Shown here piece by piece: positions 1-8,226 of a DNA stretch of 37,861 nucleotides; the stretch's first letter is position 1; every line of letters begins with the position of its first letter. The position numbers were made by a program, and so were the translations under genes. The DNA comes from Bacillota bacterium (GTDB lineage Bacteria; Bacillota; Clostridia; Lachnospirales; Lachnospiraceae), in contig JAEZPG010000132.1 in the NCBI GenBank assembly GCA_023413555.1, positions 1 to 37,861 on the forward strand, in the 5' to 3' direction. The notes beneath the pieces are model-generated. The model had not been told where the DNA came from, did not search any database, and worked only from the letters and a program-made list of their open reading frames with translations.

Positions 1-58
1 ATAAGATGCCATGTACCGTATTTAGTTTTTCAGTGGCATCCACCTTGGATTTTCCCAT
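1..58 (-). CDS. 5' end of a possible transposase/HTH ORF, cut by the window edge
   Basis: A minus-strand ATG at 56-58 opens a frame that runs out of the window. The 19 visible residues begin MGKSKVDATEKLNTVHGIL. An AAAGGGAG ribosome binding site sits 7 bases upstream, inside the right arm of the 63-123 palindrome. A short basic start followed by an 'EKLxxVxxIL' stretch resembles the first helix of the helix-turn-helix in OrfA-type proteins of IS3-like elements. With only 19 residues this is an inference; it could be any small DNA-binding protein. Confidence 0.4.
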   Translation of the reverse strand, partial: MGKSKVDATEKLNTVHGIL

Positions 59-62
59 AAAA

Positions 63-123
63 ATGCTCCCTTTCAGATAGAATGAGATTATATTATTTCT
101 CATGTCTACCTAAAAGGGAGCAT
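63..123 (-). terminator. Long imperfect palindrome; terminator for mscS and/or IS-end structure
   Basis: Bases 63-87 pair with 98-123: about 24 base pairs with two mismatches and one bulged base, around a 10-base loop (88-97). Read on the minus strand it is followed by a run of four to five T, so it fits an intrinsic terminator for the glgB-mscS unit. The same stem holds the AAAGGGAG ribosome binding site of the ORF starting at 58, so it could also mask translation of that ORF from read-through RNA. Confidence 0.6.
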
Positions 124-164
124 ATCAATCCAATTATGTCATATTTCCTGCCTGCATATTTCTT

Positions 165-1082
165 CTATTCTTTCTTATCCTTATGAACCAAATTAACATC
201 CAACTGATTAAATGGAATAGAAATACCTGCCTTATCCAAAGCTTTCTTAATTTCTTCCTGAAGACTCCACTTTAACGACCAATAATCCTCAGTGTTAGTC
301 CATGCTCTCACTGTCATGTTGATAGCACTATTACCAAATTCATAAAGATATACCTCAACCTCATGATCATTAAGTATTCTGCTATCCTTCTTACATACAC
401 TTAACAAAGTTTCTCTTACATGGTCTATGTCAGAATTGTAAGCTACTGGAATCACAAGATCCAATCTTCTGGCTTCTTCTCTAGTGGAATTGACAACATC
501 CATATTAGAAAGAGCACCATTAGGTAAAACAATATCCTTATTATCAGCGGTAACGATATGAGTATAGAAAATATCTATCTTAGAAACTGTTCCTTCATTG
601 GTTCCAGCTATAATGTAATCTCCCACTTTAAAAGGCTTATTAATAAGAATCAGAACTCCTCCAGCAAAATTCGATAGACTTCCCTGAAGAGCAAGACCTA
701 ATGTTAATCCGGCGGAACCTACAAGAGCTACTAAGGAGCTGGTCTCAAATCCAAGAATACCTGCTATGATAATTAGAAGTATTACATAACCGACAGTCTT
801 CACCAGCGTTACCACGAATCCAGTAACTCCTTCATCTGTGCTGGAGCGCTGTAACCCTTTGGTAGTCACCTTCATAAGAACATGTATCAGCTTCTTACCA
901 ACCAAAAATATGATAAGTGCAATAAGTAAGGACTTTCCAAATCCAATTGCCCAATCGAGGAAACCATTTAGTTCTTTTTGAAATAAACTCACTTCCTCCT
1001 TTATAGTCTCTGATGTACCTGGCCCTGCTGGGTTACTACTAACCTTTGCCACTGACAAAAATAAACTATTTAAAAAACTCAT
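165..1082 (-). CDS. mscS: MscS-family small-conductance mechanosensitive channel
   Basis: Predicted 305-residue membrane channel that opens under membrane tension and releases solutes on hypo-osmotic shock. Three hydrophobic segments lie at about residues 48-68, 88-110 and 115-140. The third carries the Gly/Ala-rich pore helix (GSAGLTLGLALQGSLSNFAG) typical of MscS TM3. The following FKVGDYI segment and the 'VLPNG' stretch belong to the cytoplasmic beta domain. Length matches short MscS proteins (about 280-300). I chose the ATG at 1082 because an AAAGG site lies 8 bases upstream; a GTG at 1091 would lack spacing. The start is 14 bases after the glgB stop, so the two genes are probably cotranscribed. 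A palindrome at 63-123 should end the transcript. Confidence 0.93.
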   Translation of the reverse strand: MSFLNSLFLSVAKVSSNPAGPGTSETIKEEVSLFQKELNGFLDWAIGFGKSLLIALIIFLVGKKLIHVLMKVTTKGLQRSSTDEGVTGFVVTLVKTVGYVILLIIIAGILGFETSSLVALVGSAGLTLGLALQGSLSNFAGGVLILINKPFKVGDYIIAGTNEGTVSKIDIFYTHIVTADNKDIVLPNGALSNMDVVNSTREEARRLDLVIPVAYNSDIDHVRETLLSVCKKDSRILNDHEVEVYLYEFGNSAINMTVRAWTNTEDYWSLKWSLQEEIKKALDKAGISIPFNQLDVNLVHKDKKE

Positions 1083-1096
1083 ATTTATCACCTTTA

Positions 1097-3472
1097 CTAT
1101 ACTTGACTATTCTTCCTACTTCTAGTCTTCTTCTCTGTAGCTTTCTTCTCTACAAGTTTCTTCTCTGTTTCTTTCTTCTCTACAAGTTTCTTCTCTGTTT
1201 CTTTTTTCTCTACAAGTTTCTTCTCTGTTTCTTTTTTCTTTACCGGTTTCTTCTCTGCTGCTGTTGGTCTTCTCTCCGCATGGAAAACTACCATACTAAG
1301 TGGTGGTAGAGTAAATGTCAATGATTCTTTTCTACCATCATGTGGTATTGCCTTAGAGAGCTTGGCCCTCTTGTTTACGCGATTTCCTCCACCAAACTCA
1401 GCAGCATCACTGTTTAATATCTCTTTATAACTTCCATGGAAAGGTACTCCTAACATAAAATCTTCATGCATCACTGGCGTAAAGTTATATACGCAAACCA
1501 ATGTTTCCTTCTTATCTAAACTTACTCGAGAAAATGCTACTACACTGTGATCAGCGTCCATACAGCTTAACCATTCAAATCCATCTGGTATAGTATCTGT
1601 ACTATATAGAGCAGCATGATTTTTATAAAATTCATTGATAACCTTCACAAAATGCTGCATATTACGATGACTCTCGTATTCTAGAAGTTGCCAATCCAAA
1701 CTACTCTTCTCATTCCATTCAATAAATTGTGCAAATTCCTGTCCCATAAAGAGCAACTTCTTACCTGGATGGCCCATCATAAATCCATATGCAGTCCGAA
1801 GATTGGCAAATTTATCTTCATACTCTCCAGGCATCTTATTAATCATGGAGCATTTACCATGTACTACCTCATCATGAGATAATACCAGTACGAACTGTTC
1901 GCTATAAGCATAGACCATACTGAAAGTCAATTCCCCGTGCTTCCCTTTACGGAATAGTGGATCCGTCTTCATATAGTCTAAGAAATCATTCATCCAGCCC
2001 ATGTTCCATTTAAAATCAAAACCAAGCCCACCCTGTTCTACGGAATGGGTTACTTTAGGCCATGCTGTAGATTCCTCTGCCAAAGTAACGACGCCCTTAT
2101 TACGTTTTTTCATGACAGAATTCAGATGTTTAAATAATTCAATTGCCTCTAGATTTTCGCGACCTCCATGGCAGTTTGGTAGCCATTCTCCGTCTTCCTT
2201 GCCATAGTTTAAGTACAGCATGGATGCTACTGCGTCCATTCTTATTCCATCTATATGATACTTTTCTGCCCAAAAAAGAGCATTAGCAATCAAAAAGTTG
2301 CTTACCTCAGGTCTTCCATAATTAAATATCAGTGTACCCCAATGAGGGTGTGCTCCTCTTCTAGGGTCCTCATGTTCATATAAACAGGTACCATCAAAAG
2401 TTGCAAGTCCAAAAGCATCTCTTGGGAAATGGGCAGGCACCCAATCTAAAATGACACCAATATCCTGACTATGCATATAATCTACAAAATACATGAAATC
2501 CTCTGGTGTACCAAAGCGTGCGGTCACAGCATAATAACCTGTTACCTGATACCCCCAGGAACCATCAAAAGGATGCTCCATAACCGGCATCAACTCCACA
2601 TGGGTATAACCCATTTCCTTTACATATTCTGCCAACATAACAGCTAATTCTCGATAGTTGTAGAATGCATTGTCTCCCTCTATATCAGGCTTTCTCCATG
2701 AGCCGAGATGTACCTCATATATCACCATAGGGCTCTGTTCACAATTCTCTCTTTTTCTTTTATCTAACCATTTCTCATCTGTCCAATGATATTTGGTAAG
2801 GTCAAATACCTTACTGGCATTCGCCGGACGTAATTCTGCATAGTTAGCATATGGATCTGCCTTTAATACTGGTAAACCTCCCTGAGTTTTTATCTCGTAT
2901 TTATATATCATTTCATTATCTAAACCTGGAATAAATAGCTCAAATATTCCAGAATCCCCAAGTCTTCTCATAGGATGTCTTCTTCCATCCCAGCAATTAA
3001 AATCACCCACTACACTGACACGTTTCGCATTTGGTGCCCATACAGCAAAAAGTACACCCTCTGTTCCTTTAAGCTTCATAGGATGTGCACCTAGTTTTTC
3101 ATATATACTATAATGAATCCCCCTACTAAACTGTTCTCTATCCTTCTGGGTGATAACTTCTGGAAAATTGTATGGGTCTTCTAAATCCTGTGTCGCCCCA
3201 CTATCATATACAACATGATAACTATAAGTTGGTTTTTGCTTTCCTGGCACTATAACAGAATAAAAACCTGCCTCATCAACCCTCTCCATACTTAGTCTTT
3301 TTCCTTTCCTTAACACCACTTCAACTTGAACTGCTGAAGGAAAGAAGGCATTGATTAAATATCCATCTACTATACTATGCACTCCCAAAATACTATGCGG
3401 ATTATCATGCTCTGAATACACAATAGCCTCGATCTCCGGCTTTTTAATGACTTCGCTTAATGTTTTATTCAT
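1097..3472 (-). CDS. glgB: 1,4-alpha-glucan branching enzyme with a Lys/Glu repeat tail
   Basis: Forms alpha-1,6 branches in glycogen by cutting an alpha-1,4 chain and transferring it. The 791-residue product has an N-terminal CBM48-type region (about 15-225) and a GH13 barrel. The four GH13 motifs are visible: DWVPAH (343-348), GIRMDAV with nucleophile Asp413, LAEES with acid/base Glu466, and SHDEVVHG with Asp534. The start at 3472 has AGGAGG 7 bases upstream; a GTG nine codons earlier has no ribosome binding site. From about residue 733 the protein ends in a highly charged tail with four 10-residue units of the type LVEKKETEKK, beyond the usual end of GlgB (about 630-730 residues). No other glycogen genes are nearby; mscS follows directly. 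Confidence 0.96.
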   Translation of the reverse strand: MNKTLSEVIKKPEIEAIVYSEHDNPHSILGVHSIVDGYLINAFFPSAVQVEVVLRKGKRLSMERVDEAGFYSVIVPGKQKPTYSYHVVYDSGATQDLEDPYNFPEVITQKDREQFSRGIHYSIYEKLGAHPMKLKGTEGVLFAVWAPNAKRVSVVGDFNCWDGRRHPMRRLGDSGIFELFIPGLDNEMIYKYEIKTQGGLPVLKADPYANYAELRPANASKVFDLTKYHWTDEKWLDKRKRENCEQSPMVIYEVHLGSWRKPDIEGDNAFYNYRELAVMLAEYVKEMGYTHVELMPVMEHPFDGSWGYQVTGYYAVTARFGTPEDFMYFVDYMHSQDIGVILDWVPAHFPRDAFGLATFDGTCLYEHEDPRRGAHPHWGTLIFNYGRPEVSNFLIANALFWAEKYHIDGIRMDAVASMLYLNYGKEDGEWLPNCHGGRENLEAIELFKHLNSVMKKRNKGVVTLAEESTAWPKVTHSVEQGGLGFDFKWNMGWMNDFLDYMKTDPLFRKGKHGELTFSMVYAYSEQFVLVLSHDEVVHGKCSMINKMPGEYEDKFANLRTAYGFMMGHPGKKLLFMGQEFAQFIEWNEKSSLDWQLLEYESHRNMQHFVKVINEFYKNHAALYSTDTIPDGFEWLSCMDADHSVVAFSRVSLDKKETLVCVYNFTPVMHEDFMLGVPFHGSYKEILNSDAAEFGGGNRVNKRAKLSKAIPHDGRKESLTFTLPPLSMVVFHAERRPTAAEKKPVKKKETEKKLVEKKETEKKLVEKKETEKKLVEKKATEKKTRSRKNSQV
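1127..1246 (-). repeat. Four tandem 30-bp repeats coding the GlgB C-terminal tail
   Basis: Four in-frame 30-base units encode PVKKKETEKK, LVEKKETEKK twice, and LVEKKATEKK. The units are almost identical at DNA level (TTCTCTACAAGTTTCTTCTC recurs on the plus strand), which suggests recent expansion by slippage or unequal recombination. The unit is a multiple of three, so copy changes keep the frame. Confidence 0.9.
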
Positions 3473-3502
3473 CGGGGATCCTCCTAAGATTTTTTTCACC
3501 CT

Positions 3503-3531
3503 ATTATATCATCTTTAAAGTTCTATAACAA
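3503..3531 (-). promoter_or_regulatory. Promoter of glgB
   Basis: On the minus strand TTGTTA (3526-3531) and a perfect TATAAT (3503-3508) are separated by 17 bases. The -10 box lies about 30 bases before the glgB ATG. Confidence 0.6.
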
Positions 3532-3607
3532 GGTAGACTTATAACTAATGCTAAACTCCTCACTTTTACGTGACATGGTCTAGCTTCTCTGGACACGCTC
3601 CTACCTA

Positions 3608-3646
3608 TGAAAAAACAACCGTATCAGCCTAAGCTATACGGTTGTT
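3608..3646 (-). terminator. Terminator of the DUF624 gene
   Basis: Arms 3614-3624 and 3636-3646 (AACAACCGTAT type) form an 11-base-pair stem with an 11-base loop. Reading the minus strand, the stem runs into TTTTTTC. It lies 25 bases after the stop codon of the 3671-4321 gene. Confidence 0.85.
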
Positions 3647-3670
3647 AATATTACTAAATAATTTCATAAT

Positions 3671-4321
3671 CTAAAAGGTCTGATACCATGGTAACTCATC
3701 TAGAGGAATTCCGGCTTCTGGCTTAGGAAGGTACAATTTAAATACTCTCTCAATAAGCAACGAGCATAATAGAGCGATAATACTAGGGATAAATATCACT
3801 AATGGAATGACATAAATAAGAACAGTAGCACCACCTAAAAGTAATAACAACAAAATAATAGTTGTTGGAAAATGCTTAAGGGAAATCATGAAAGACATCT
3901 TAAACATTTGAAATCTTCTAAGATTAAAACGTGATAAAATTGGAAACAGAAAAGAATAGCCACAACTTATAATAAATATAAGAAAAATATATGAATATCT
4001 GATTATCCTAGTCATAGTATGCACCTTATCTTGTGTAATATTAAGTCCATAATATAAAATTATGGCAATTGCAGCTAAAACAATTGTATAAATAGCTCCT
4101 GTTACAAAATTAGTTTTAAAGGCGTGCCAAAATTCCTGCCATACATATCCTCTTCCCCTTCGTATGACCTTGGCTGTTGTATAGTATAGGGCTGTAGTAG
4201 CCGGACCTATTGTGATGATAGGAATACAAAATATCACCCATAAAACACTTAAAAATATAACATCATAAACTTTAGAAAGAGCAGAAAGCGCTCCGCTTCC
4301 TATTCCATTATCATTGCTCAT
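3671..4321 (-). CDS. DUF624 (YesL-like) integral membrane protein
   Basis: A 216-residue membrane protein of unknown molecular function. The N-terminal block (VYDVIFLSVLWVIFCIPIIT, then GPATTALYYT) is the hallmark of the YesL/DUF624 family, and the basic stretch VIRRGRGYVWQEFWHAFKTN follows, as usual. About five hydrophobic segments can be seen, near residues 20-40, 75-93, 108-126, 150-172 and 172-190. YesL proteins often sit beside carbohydrate ABC transporters or glycosidases; here the gene is alone, with its own promoter (4390-4418) and terminator (3608-3646). The start has AAAGGAG 6 bases upstream. Family assignment is firm; function is not known. Confidence 0.85.
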   Translation of the reverse strand: MSNDNGIGSGALSALSKVYDVIFLSVLWVIFCIPIITIGPATTALYYTTAKVIRRGRGYVWQEFWHAFKTNFVTGAIYTIVLAAIAIILYYGLNITQDKVHTMTRIIRYSYIFLIFIISCGYSFLFPILSRFNLRRFQMFKMSFMISLKHFPTTIILLLLLLGGATVLIYVIPLVIFIPSIIALLCSLLIERVFKLYLPKPEAGIPLDELPWYQTF

Positions 4322-4389
4322 TATATACTCCTTTATGTATTGGATATTATTATTTCCAAGTTTCCCTGTATCGCAGTAATTCTACCTTC

Positions 4390-4418
4390 ATCATATCGAA
4401 AACATTTACAAAATGCAA
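4390..4418 (-). promoter_or_regulatory. Possible promoter of the DUF624 gene
   Basis: Minus-strand TTGCAT (4413-4418), 17-base spacer, TATGAT (4390-4395). The -35 box is weak. It lies about 70 bases before the start codon. Confidence 0.4.
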
Positions 4419-4454
4419 TGGAATTTGGAAATTTTTATATTGTTTTCACACTTT

Positions 4455-5693
4455 TTATATTTGGTGAATAAATAATCCGCTTCTTAGTTTTGGCTCAAAC
4501 CAAGTGGATTTTGGAGGCATCAGAAGGCCTGCATCCGCTACTGCGAACAGCTCCCCAATACTGGTAGGATACATAGAAAAAGCTACTTTCATATCTGTGG
4601 CTACCCGTCTTTCCAGTTCACTTAGTCCCCTTATTCCACCAATAAAATCAATTCTCTTATCTGTTCTAGGATCACCGATTCCAAGCACTGGCTCCAATAA
4701 ATAGTCCTGTAACAAGGCTACATCTAGGCTCTTAACTGCATCTGTAATCTGAAGTAACTCTTCCTTTGCGATAAGTTCATACCACTGTCCCATGAGATAC
4801 ATTCCAAAAGTTCCCTTCATTTGAGGGCTGTATTGTTTGGAGCCAACACAAGTCACAGTAAAATTCTTTTCAACCTCACTCATAAATTCTTCCTTGGAAT
4901 ACCCATTCAAATCCTTTACAGCACGGTTATATGGCAGGATCTCCAGTTGGTTGTCTGGGAACAGTACAGAAAGGAAATAATTGAATTCTTCTGTTCCAGT
5001 AAAATATGGCTGGTCATTTCTTCTGTTAAGTCCAACCTTTACAGCAGAAGCAGCCCTATGATGTCCGTCTGCAATATAGATTTCATTTATAGCAGCAAAA
5101 GCCTTATAAATGGCATCTATGTCTTCCTTCTTTCCAATTTTCCATACGTTATGGATGATACCATCAACTGCTGTAAATGCATATACTGGGTTCTCCATCT
5201 TGGTACGGTTAACAATCTCATTGATAATAGCATTGGAACGATAAGCGAGAAAAATAGGTCCAGTCTGTGCACTGCAGGTATCTACATGATTGATTCGATC
5301 AATCTCCTTATCCTCTCTTGTCTTCTCATGCTTCTTAATTACATTGTTAGTATAATCATCAATGGAGGAGCAGGCCACAATACCTGTCTGGGATCTTCCA
5401 TTCATAATCAGCTCATAGATATAATAACAGGCATCCTGATCCTTAATAAAGGTCCCATCCGTAATCATATCTTCTAATAATTCTTTGGCTTTTGCATATA
5501 CTCTTGGATCATATGTATTAACAGTATCATCAAACTGGGTCTCTGCCCGATCAATTTTCAAAAAAGAAAGAGGCTCTCTCTTTACCTCTTCTAAAGCTTC
5601 ACTTCGATTGTATACATCATAGGGAAGTGCAGCAACTCTACTTGCTACGCCCTCGTTAGGACGAACACAGGAAAATGGTTTAATCTCAGCCAC
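4455..5693 (-). CDS. DUF1015 family protein, linked to serine biosynthesis
   Basis: 412 residues, recognised as DUF1015 by the opening 'IKPFxxVRPxxxxAxxVAALPYDV', the IKKHEKTREDKE block (119-130) and the IADGHHRAAS block (207-216). No signal peptide or membrane segment is visible, so it should be cytosolic. Function is not established to my knowledge. It follows serC-serA in the same direction, but with its own near-consensus promoter (5727-5755) and after a terminator. That neighbourhood suggests a role in serine metabolism; the ADGHHR motif recalls the phosphate-binding loop of ParB/sulfiredoxin-fold kinases such as the serine kinase SerK, but this is inference. It starts at GTG with AGGAGG 8 bases upstream. 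Confidence 0.85.
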   Translation of the reverse strand: MAEIKPFSCVRPNEGVASRVAALPYDVYNRSEALEEVKREPLSFLKIDRAETQFDDTVNTYDPRVYAKAKELLEDMITDGTFIKDQDACYYIYELIMNGRSQTGIVACSSIDDYTNNVIKKHEKTREDKEIDRINHVDTCSAQTGPIFLAYRSNAIINEIVNRTKMENPVYAFTAVDGIIHNVWKIGKKEDIDAIYKAFAAINEIYIADGHHRAASAVKVGLNRRNDQPYFTGTEEFNYFLSVLFPDNQLEILPYNRAVKDLNGYSKEEFMSEVEKNFTVTCVGSKQYSPQMKGTFGMYLMGQWYELIAKEELLQITDAVKSLDVALLQDYLLEPVLGIGDPRTDKRIDFIGGIRGLSELERRVATDMKVAFSMYPTSIGELFAVADAGLLMPPKSTWFEPKLRSGLFIHQI

Positions 5694-5726
5694 TTTAATA
5701 ACCTCCTAGATTACTTAATTCTACTT

Positions 5727-5755
5727 ATTATAGCATTTTGAGGTATGATTGTAAA
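5727..5755 (-). promoter_or_regulatory. Promoter of the DUF1015 gene
   Basis: Minus-strand TTTACA (5750-5755), 17-base spacer, perfect TATAAT (5727-5732) with an extended TGC just before the -10 box. Confidence 0.7.
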
Positions 5756-5786
5756 TGTGTGATAATAATCCTTAATTATAAAATAC

Positions 5787-5840
5787 AAAAGAGCATCTCT
5801 TATGTTGGCTCACTCTGCCTTACATAAGCGGTGCTCTTTT
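5787..5840 (-). terminator. Terminator of serCA
   Basis: Outer arms AAAAGAGCA (5787-5795) and TGCTCTTTT (5832-5840) pair, with an inner TATGT/ACATA stem. Minus-strand read ends in a T run. It lies just past the serA stop and before the DUF1015 promoter. Confidence 0.8.
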
Positions 5841-5862
5841 ACAATTATTTTATCTATCCTAT

Positions 5863-7026
5863 TTATTTTACAACTCTGACCTTTAACACTCCAGTAATTG
5901 CAGAAAGTCCTGCTACTACTTCATTAATACTATTACCATCAAAGTCAACCACTGTATAAGCATAATCTCCCTTGGATTTATTTACCAGGTTCTCAATATT
6001 TAAGCCTTTGCCGGAGAATACACCAGTTAACTGGCTGATCATATTAGGAACATTCTTGTGATTTATAGTAATACGATGTGCAGTTGCACAGATTCCTGCA
6101 TCACAAGTTGGATAATTAACAGAGTTCTTGATATTACCATTCTCAATATAATCCATAATCTGCTGAACAGCCATTACTGCACAGTTATCTTCGGATTCCT
6201 CTGTAGAAGCACCTAAGTGAGGGAATGCTATCACGCCATCCATGTTAGCTGTTTTAGCATTAGGGAAATCCGTTACATATTTTGCAACTTTTCCATTAGC
6301 TAAAGCTTCCTTCATATCATCATCACATACCAGAAGATCTCTTGCAAAGTTTAAGATTACAACGCCATCCTTCATCATTGCAATGGTGTCTTTGTTAATC
6401 ATTTCACGGGTATCATCTAACAAAGGAGTATGTACCGTAATATAATCACACTCTTTAAAGATTTCCTCTCTGGTCTTTATATACTTAATATCTCTAGAAA
6501 GGTTCCAAGCGTGAGCAACGGATAGGAATGGATCACATCCGTATACTTCCATACCCAGTCTGTTTGCTGCATTGGCCACTAATACACCAATGGCACCAAG
6601 GCCGATTACACCAAGCTTCTTGCCTTGAATCTCTTTACCGGCAAATTTGGATTTGGCTTTTTCCATGGTTTTATTAATATTAGCATCATCTTTATTAGCT
6701 TCCACCCATTTCATACCACCAACCAAATCACGGGAAGCTAACATAAGGCCAGCTACTACTAATTCCTTAACACCATTAGCATTTGCTCCAGGAGTATTGA
6801 ATACAACAATACCTTTCTCTGCACATTTATCAAGTGGAATGTTGTTAACACCTGCACCTGCTCTGGCAACAGCTAATAATTCATCAGAAAGCTCTAAATC
6901 ATGCATAGATGCACTTCTAACTAATACTGCTTCTGCATCCTTAAACTCATCAACTTTTATATATGTGTCAGTAAGTAAATCCAGTCCTACCGGACTAATA
7001 GGATTTAAACAATTTATTTTTGCCAT
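5863..7026 (-). CDS. serA: D-3-phosphoglycerate dehydrogenase with ACT domain
   Basis: First step of serine synthesis: oxidises 3-phosphoglycerate to 3-phosphohydroxypyruvate with NAD. The 387-residue protein has the split D-2-hydroxyacid dehydrogenase fold. The Rossmann motif GVIGLGAIG is near residue 140, the NFARDLLV stretch holds the substrate-binding Arg, and FPHLGASTEES holds the catalytic His. From about residue 315 a single ACT domain (NVPNMISQLTGVFSGKGLNI) suggests serine feedback control; no ASB domain is present, so this is the short form. The start is preceded by GGGAG and lies 12 bases after the serC stop, so the pair forms an operon in pathway-reversed order. Confidence 0.96.
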   Translation of the reverse strand: MAKINCLNPISPVGLDLLTDTYIKVDEFKDAEAVLVRSASMHDLELSDELLAVARAGAGVNNIPLDKCAEKGIVVFNTPGANANGVKELVVAGLMLASRDLVGGMKWVEANKDDANINKTMEKAKSKFAGKEIQGKKLGVIGLGAIGVLVANAANRLGMEVYGCDPFLSVAHAWNLSRDIKYIKTREEIFKECDYITVHTPLLDDTREMINKDTIAMMKDGVVILNFARDLLVCDDDMKEALANGKVAKYVTDFPNAKTANMDGVIAFPHLGASTEESEDNCAVMAVQQIMDYIENGNIKNSVNYPTCDAGICATAHRITINHKNVPNMISQLTGVFSGKGLNIENLVNKSKGDYAYTVVDFDGNSINEVVAGLSAITGVLKVRVVK

Positions 7027-7038
7027 GTCCTTATCTCC

Positions 7039-8121
7039 CTATTTATTCTCAGCTTCGAATTTCTTCATAAATTCAACTAGCTTCTCAACACCTTCCTTAG
7101 GCATTGCATTATAGATGCTAGCTCTCATTCCACCAACAGATCTATGACCCTTTAAGTTTTCAAAGCCAGCAGCTTTTGCTTCTTTAACAAACTTAGCATC
7201 CAATTCTTCACTGCCAGTTACGAATGGAACATTCATTAATGAACGATCCTCTTTGCGAACAGTACCCTTAAATAATTCGCTTTGATCTAAGAAATCATAT
7301 AGAATTTTTGCTTTCTCTTCGTTATGCTGTTTCATAACTTCAAGACCGCCCATCTTCTTTAACCATTTAAATACTTTACCACAAATATAGATACCATATG
7401 CAGGTGGGGTATTGTAAAGAGACTTTGCATCTGCATGTGTTTTGTATTTTAACATAGTTGGAGTTCCCGGTAAGGTATCTTCTGTAATTAAGTCTTCACG
7501 AATTATTACAATAACAACACCTGAAGGTCCGATGTTCTTCTGAACTCCACCGTAGATAACTCCATATTTGGTAACATCAACTGGTTCTGATAAGAAACAG
7601 GAGGATACATCAGCAACCAAAGTCTTGCCCTTTGTATTAGGCAAAGTCTTAAACTTAGTTCCATATATTGTGTTATTCTCACATATGTAGACATAATCAG
7701 CATCCTCATCGATTGGTAAGTCAGAGCAATCTGGTATATAAGAAAATGTCTTATCAGCAGAGGATGCAATAGCATTTGCCTTTCCATAAAGACATGCTTC
7801 CTGATATGCTTTCTTAGCCCACTGTCCGGTAACAATGTAATCAGCTACTTTATTCTTCATAAGGTTCATAGGGATCATTGCAAACTGTTGGGAAGCTCCT
7901 CCCTGTAAAAATAATACCTTATAGTTATCTGGAATGTTCATTAAGTCTCTAATGTCCTGCTCAGCTTCTTCAATGATTTCTGCATAAGCTTTTGAACGAT
8001 GACTCATTTCCATAACACTCATACCGGTTCCTTTGTAATCTAACATCTCATCAGCAGCTTCTTTTAATACTTCTTCTGGTAATACTGCTGGTCCTGCTGA
8101 AAAATTATACACACGTCCCAC
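7039..8121 (-). CDS. serC: Phosphoserine aminotransferase
   Basis: PLP enzyme that converts 3-phosphohydroxypyruvate and glutamate to O-phosphoserine. The 360-residue length is standard. The opening VYNFSAGPAVLPEEVL is diagnostic, and GGVQKNIGPSG carries the PLP lysine (Lys195). MSVMEMSHRS (35-43) binds the substrate phosphate region. The start is a GTG with AAAGGAGG 9 bases upstream. It is the first gene of a serC-serA operon with its own strong promoter at 8170-8198. A phosphoserine phosphatase gene is not in the window. Confidence 0.97.
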   Translation of the reverse strand: MGRVYNFSAGPAVLPEEVLKEAADEMLDYKGTGMSVMEMSHRSKAYAEIIEEAEQDIRDLMNIPDNYKVLFLQGGASQQFAMIPMNLMKNKVADYIVTGQWAKKAYQEACLYGKANAIASSADKTFSYIPDCSDLPIDEDADYVYICENNTIYGTKFKTLPNTKGKTLVADVSSCFLSEPVDVTKYGVIYGGVQKNIGPSGVVIVIIREDLITEDTLPGTPTMLKYKTHADAKSLYNTPPAYGIYICGKVFKWLKKMGGLEVMKQHNEEKAKILYDFLDQSELFKGTVRKEDRSLMNVPFVTGSEELDAKFVKEAKAAGFENLKGHRSVGGMRASIYNAMPKEGVEKLVEFMKKFEAENK

Positions 8122-8169
8122 TAATTGTTTCCTCCTTTAATTCAATACAGTTTGAGTTATACTTTTCTT

Positions 8170-8198
8170 ATTATAAGACTTTGATAAATCTTAGTCAA
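8170..8198 (-). promoter_or_regulatory. Promoter of serCA
   Basis: Minus-strand TTGACT (8193-8198), 17-base spacer, perfect TATAAT (8170-8175). Confidence 0.75.
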
Positions 8199-8220
8199 TA
8201 TCTTAATCTAGTTTTATCAA
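8181..8220. repeat. Inverted repeat overlapping the serC promoter
   Basis: TTGATAAA (8181-8188) and TTTATCAA (8213-8220) form an 8-base dyad whose 24-base interior contains the -35 box of serC. It has no following T run, so it is a poor terminator for ilvB; it might be an operator. Such AT-rich dyads also arise by chance. Confidence 0.3.
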
Positions 8221-8226
8221 TTACGG

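Noticed and set aside
1127..1246. CRISPR-like tandem repeats
   Set aside because: The repeats are contiguous, without spacers, and are in frame within glgB.
1046..1309. Plus-strand ORF rich in Leu and Phe, looking like a membrane protein
   Set aside because: It is the complement of the GlgB Lys/Glu repeat tail; the repeats create an open hydrophobic frame. No ribosome binding site.
4821..5477. 218-codon plus-strand ORF
   Set aside because: It lies wholly inside the DUF1015 gene on the other strand and has no recognisable family or ribosome binding site.
8181..8220. Intrinsic terminator for leuB-ilvD-ilvB
   Set aside because: The dyad has a 24-base loop and no T run. It is listed only as an inverted repeat near the serC promoter.
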